From contig NZ_JRPR02000001.1 of NCBI RefSeq assembly GCF_000763135.2, positions 62,001 through 126,000 on the forward strand: 64,000 bases of DNA, given 5' to 3'. Made by a program: the position numbers and the translations under genes. Each line of letters opens with the position of its first letter. Position 1 is the first letter of the stretch. Shown one piece after another: positions 60,933 to 64,000 of this stretch. The notes under the pieces were generated by a model. That model was given only the letters and a program-made list of their open reading frames with translations. It had not been told where the DNA came from and ran no database searches. The DNA is from Helicobacter jaachi. GTDB lineage: Bacteria > Campylobacterota > Campylobacteria > Campylobacterales > Helicobacteraceae.

Positions 60933-61730
60933 CTAGTTTTTTTGTGTATTTGCCTGCATAGTGTAAATAGAACGCTCGGCTATGCAGTAAATGTGCGTTA
61001 GGATTTCACTTATTTGTGCATTAAGACTCACACTTAGGCGGATAAGCGCGTTGTAAAATAGCACCGCAGGAATTGCCGCAATAAGCCCAAATGCTGTGGC
61101 AAAGAGTGCTTCGGCGATGCCGGGCGCAACAACGGCTAGAGAGGTATTATCACTTTTTGCAATGCCAATAAATGAATCCATTATCCCCCACACCGTGCCA
61201 AAAAGCCCAATAAAAGGCGCACTAGAGCCAATGCTAGCAAGAATAGCAATCCATTTTTTGGCATTTGCTAGCAGTATGCTGGCACGATGTTCTAAGCGAT
61301 ACTTAATGCGAGATTTGAGATTATTATCATTAAGGCTGCTTTGGCGTATTTCTTGGAGGGATTCATCATATAAAATCTTTGCAAAATGCGTCTTTTGCAG
61401 GCTTTGCTCTTGTGCTTGCCCATTAAATTGTTTAAGTATATGCAAATCATTTTTGCAATATGAAAATATCATCTTAAATTCCACGCATTTTGCTGCAAAC
61501 ACAGCCCAAGTCAGCACAGAAAACGCTATAAGCACGCATATAACGGATTTCACGATAGAATCTGCATTTTTGTATAGCCCTAAAATTGATAAATCATTTT
61601 GATTTGCACTATTTTCTATGGCGCTAGATTCTGTAATGGGCAAAGATTTTGTAACACTATCTTGCGCGCTATCTTGTGGTGTATTAGCATAGGCAAATAC
61701 GCACAAAAACAAAGCAAATAACATTCTCAC
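60933..61730 (-). CDS. exbB: ExbB/TolQ-type proton channel with N-terminal extension
   Basis: The 265-residue protein has a signal-like N-terminal segment (about 2-15, ending AYA), a linker, then three membrane helices in the MotA/TolQ/ExbB fold: VKSVICVLIAFSVLTWAVFA, GSSAPFIGLFGTVWGIMDSF and APGIAEALFATAFGLIAAIPAVLF. The start is either the GTG at 61730 (SD AAGGAGA spaced 5) or the ATG at 61724. The N-terminal extension and signal resemble long ExbB proteins of other Gram-negatives rather than the short Helicobacter form of about 150 residues. Confidence 0.92.
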   Translation of the reverse strand: MRMLFALFLCVFAYANTPQDSAQDSVTKSLPITESSAIENSANQNDLSILGLYKNADSIVKSVICVLIAFSVLTWAVFAAKCVEFKMIFSYCKNDLHILKQFNGQAQEQSLQKTHFAKILYDESLQEIRQSSLNDNNLKSRIKYRLEHRASILLANAKKWIAILASIGSSAPFIGLFGTVWGIMDSFIGIAKSDNTSLAVVAPGIAEALFATAFGLIAAIPAVLFYNALIRLSVSLNAQISEILTHIYCIAERSIYTMQANTQKN

Positions 61731-61789
61731 TTTTTCTCCTTAAATGATGTTGATTGATGTAAATAAACCTCCCAAAGTCTGCTGAAACC

Positions 61790-64000
61790 TTAAAATCTAA
61801 ACATTACGCTTGCTACATATGTGCGCCCTCGTGCATAATTATTCATAACGCCAGCGCCACGCCCTTGATATAGCGTTGCATTAAAGGCATAAAGGGGGTC
61901 TACATAGCGTTTATCCATAAGATTTTGCACTTCTAGCTTTATATCAAAATATTTTGTTGGGCTAAAAGTGGTGTAAATATCCCATAAAAGCGGCATTCTA
62001 GGCAGGTATTCACTATTAAGTTGATACATTTCTTGCCCATCTTGGGTGGTATCACCAGTTGGCGGAATACCCCATAAAATATTATTAAATCCTGTGCGCT
62101 TCGCTCTGCCTGTGTATTTTATAAGTGTGCCTATCGCCAGTTTGGCATTAAAAAAGCGCGCACCAGCATCAAGCGTGCCATAATCTTGTGGTAGCTCTGA
62201 AAAAGGTGTTTGCCCTGTAGATAAAGAGCCTCCGGGTCCAGAGCTGTGAGCATTTGCCTCTGTGGCGGAGCGCATTCTATCTGTATCTTGGTGTGTATAA
62301 TTAAGCCGCACAAAGAAAATACGCGCATCATAGGAAGCTTCAAGCTCCACACCCTTAAATGTTGCCTTGCCATTAAGTGGCAACAATATCCACGAATCTG
62401 AGCTTTGCGCGTATTTAATATAATTATCATATATGTAATTATCTATTTGGCTGTGATAGTATGTGAGTTTAAAACCAAAGGTATCATTAGGTGTAAAAAG
62501 TGCGCGTTTAAAGCTATTAAAGCCAATTTGATAGGTGGTTGCAGATTCTGGCTTGAGATTTGTATTGATGTTTTGATAAAGTGATGGCCAGCTTGGGTCA
62601 CTATCTGCGTAAGTTGCTGAATAAAACATTTCCTGCGGGGTTGGGATTCTATGTGTGCGCGATAGGCTAACAAAGGGGCTAAAAAGCTCATCTAATGATA
62701 GACTAAGCATACTTGATATATTAAATGCATTGCCTTTTTTGCTAAAAAATCCCGCCTCTTTTGGCGAGCAGTAGGCATTAGCCTCCTCACAAGGAGCTTT
62801 TCTGTCTGTGCTAATTTCATAAGAGAGGTAATTTGCATTCACATTAATCCCTACAATTCCATAATTTAGCTCATTATCAAGATAAATGGTTGTAAGTTTT
62901 TGCCTACCCTCTGGAGAGAATCCAAAGCGGAAGTAATAATCCATATCAATGGGTCCATTTGGCGTCTCTGGTGGATAAATAATGTCCCCAAACTCATCGC
63001 GCACAAACTCATCAAAATATCTTGTGTAATTATTGTTTAAAAAATTCACCCCCAAAGTGCTGCTAAAATTTGTTTTTGGTGAAAATGTTAAAAATATCGT
63101 ATTATGCACATCAAGGTTGAGTGCAGTATTTTTAGTCCTGCCATTGAGTTTCCCAATAGGGAAGCTCATCACGCGTGCATTTTTCCCATAAATTTGCTCA
63201 TTATTAGTGCGCGCCGCTAAAATATTAAAATCAATAAAGGGCAAATTGGGCTTAAAGCGGTAGCTGATTTGGCTTGTTTGGGATTGTGTGTTACGCCCAG
63301 CGAGCGTATTATCATAGGTGCGATATTGAGCCAAAATAGAGTGCGCACCATTTTCAAATTCTAGTTTGAGGAGCTGATTTTTAGGCTTTTGTGTGAGATT
63401 TATGGGGTCAAAGGCGGCATTACTGCTTTGGCTAATGGTATTGTGCGAGCCACCAATTTTATAATCTTGTGAAGTTTTGCGCCCACTATATGCCGCAAGC
63501 AAGCCAATATAGCCCTTTTCAAGCTTAACTTTTGTAGACACCGCACCCATGTAGCTATATCCTAGCGCATTTGAGCCATACGAGCCGCGTGCTAGCACAC
63601 CATAAGATTCTCCCTCCATAACGACATCATTTACGCCAATGGTGCGTAAATTCGCGCTTCCCATAAGTGCATTGCCATTGCCACCGCTAAATGTGCCGCG
63701 CTGCATATCTATACCTACAAGCAAATTTTGGTCAATAGTTGCGCCAAAACCTGAAGTTGCTTGAATGCGCCCGCCCGCATTATCAGCACACCAATCGCCA
63801 AGAGGGTGACACCACGAGCCTTGCGTCTCGCTTGTGCCATAAAAGGTTTGTGGCACGCCATCTACCATGGTATTTACCCGCCCAAAGCCGCTCATTCCAC
63901 GAATATTAACCGAAATAGTGCCTTGCGATGGGTCTGCTTGCGTGTAGCCGCCCGGAATACTGCGTATGATATTATCAATATTTTGTGTCGAGCCACTTAT
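61790..64000 (-). CDS. TonB-dependent outer-membrane receptor, N-terminus beyond the window
   Basis: The frame is open to the window edge: before the ATG at 63893-63895 it continues back through IRSIPGGYTQADPSQGTISV and NIRG, part of the plug domain, so the ATG is internal. The plug continues GMSGFGRVNTMVDGVPQTFY, a TonB-dependent receptor pattern. The rest is a 22-strand barrel ending SVMFRF with terminal Phe. A Cys pair, SWCHPLGDWC, lies in the plug and probably forms a disulfide. Its tonB/exbBD neighbours (59 bases downstream to exbB start) would energise it. The substrate is unknown: haem or another iron source is likely from the haem theme of the window. Confidence 0.92.
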   Translation of the reverse strand: MSGSTQNIDNIIRSIPGGYTQADPSQGTISVNIRGMSGFGRVNTMVDGVPQTFYGTSETQGSWCHPLGDWCADNAGGRIQATSGFGATIDQNLLVGIDMQRGTFSGGNGNALMGSANLRTIGVNDVVMEGESYGVLARGSYGSNALGYSYMGAVSTKVKLEKGYIGLLAAYSGRKTSQDYKIGGSHNTISQSSNAAFDPINLTQKPKNQLLKLEFENGAHSILAQYRTYDNTLAGRNTQSQTSQISYRFKPNLPFIDFNILAARTNNEQIYGKNARVMSFPIGKLNGRTKNTALNLDVHNTIFLTFSPKTNFSSTLGVNFLNNNYTRYFDEFVRDEFGDIIYPPETPNGPIDMDYYFRFGFSPEGRQKLTTIYLDNELNYGIVGINVNANYLSYEISTDRKAPCEEANAYCSPKEAGFFSKKGNAFNISSMLSLSLDELFSPFVSLSRTHRIPTPQEMFYSATYADSDPSWPSLYQNINTNLKPESATTYQIGFNSFKRALFTPNDTFGFKLTYYHSQIDNYIYDNYIKYAQSSDSWILLPLNGKATFKGVELEASYDARIFFVRLNYTHQDTDRMRSATEANAHSSGPGGSLSTGQTPFSELPQDYGTLDAGARFFNAKLAIGTLIKYTGRAKRTGFNNILWGIPPTGDTTQDGQEMYQLNSEYLPRMPLLWDIYTTFSPTKYFDIKLEVQNLMDKRYVDPLYAFNATLYQGRGAGVMNNYARGRTYVASVMFRF

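Overview
The window comes from a Campylobacterota chromosome, most likely an enterohepatic Helicobacter. The gene content and order point there: an HP1565-HP1575-like block (pbp2, engB, lptA, lptC, kdsC, rlpA, mltD, tatD, ribE, flhX), an HP0643-HP0648-like block (gltX, yggT-like, slt, galU, small protein, murA), a Cj1205-Cj1209-like block (radA, ftsY, thioredoxin-like lipoprotein, fthC, rny), a Chu-type haem locus, a CjDLP1/2-like pair of dynamin-like proteins and pseB. The DNA is moderately AT-rich, densely coded and often has short overlaps between genes. No prophage, insertion sequence or CRISPR array is visible.

Layout. 1-628 holds the 3' part of an EcoRI-type adenine methyltransferase gene. 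646-4290 (minus) holds an unknown gene, coaBC, ferritin and pseB. 4306-12660 (minus) is one long envelope operon: PBP2, an MreD-like membrane protein, a GNAT enzyme, EngB, LptA, LptC, KdsC, HisB, RlpA, MltD and TatD. 12755-18306 (plus) holds ribE, flhX, an ABC-2 permease, an outer-membrane protein starting at TTG, tRNA-Phe, a CPDC thioredoxin and a chemotaxis receptor. 18324-22159 (minus) is a haem module: chuD, chuC, chuB, a broken EamA transporter gene and hugZ with a long structured leader. 22445-24522 holds a TauE-type exporter and a membrane metallophosphoesterase. 24734-28523 (plus) holds a KefB-type antiporter, apparently starting at AUC, then rpsB and tsf. 28620-31964 is an RND efflux pump carrying an unusual palindrome-rich insert. 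32173-33546 is a secreted beta-propeller protein. 33640-36728 (minus) is a cytochrome bd operon with a DUF4492-like gene and a 34-residue CydX-like gene. 36904-41070 is the dynamin pair. 41086-45372 holds an NAD-binding protein and two glycosyltransferases. 45529-50590 is the radA to rny block. 51375-51797 is RNase P RNA. 51922-58228 runs from a putative flagellar co-chaperone through gltX, slt and galU to murA. 58245-59706 holds two MORN/YwqK-type proteins. 59756-64000 (minus) holds tonB, exbD, exbB and a TonB-dependent receptor that runs off the window.

How the genes work together. Three themes dominate: envelope construction (peptidoglycan synthesis and turnover, LPS transport, KDO synthesis), haem and iron handling (HugZ, ChuBCD, TonB-ExbBD, receptor, ferritin) and respiration/efflux (cytochrome bd, RND pump, antiporter).

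The most striking feature is not a gene. The heptamer AGAATCT and its complement AGATTCT are scattered everywhere, about 19 copies in the first 5 kb by hand count where about one is expected. They occur on both strands, in several reading frames and between genes. Pairs of them form near-identical palindromes (TATAGAATCTAGATTCTATA) at gene ends and between genes, sometimes supplying the stop codon. They form long hairpins inside RNase P RNA and, with other palindromic DNA, build non-conserved stretches inside GtrB-like, CoaBC, dynamin-like and RND proteins. This looks like a dispersed recognition sequence, comparable in behaviour to DNA uptake sequences. That interpretation is inference.
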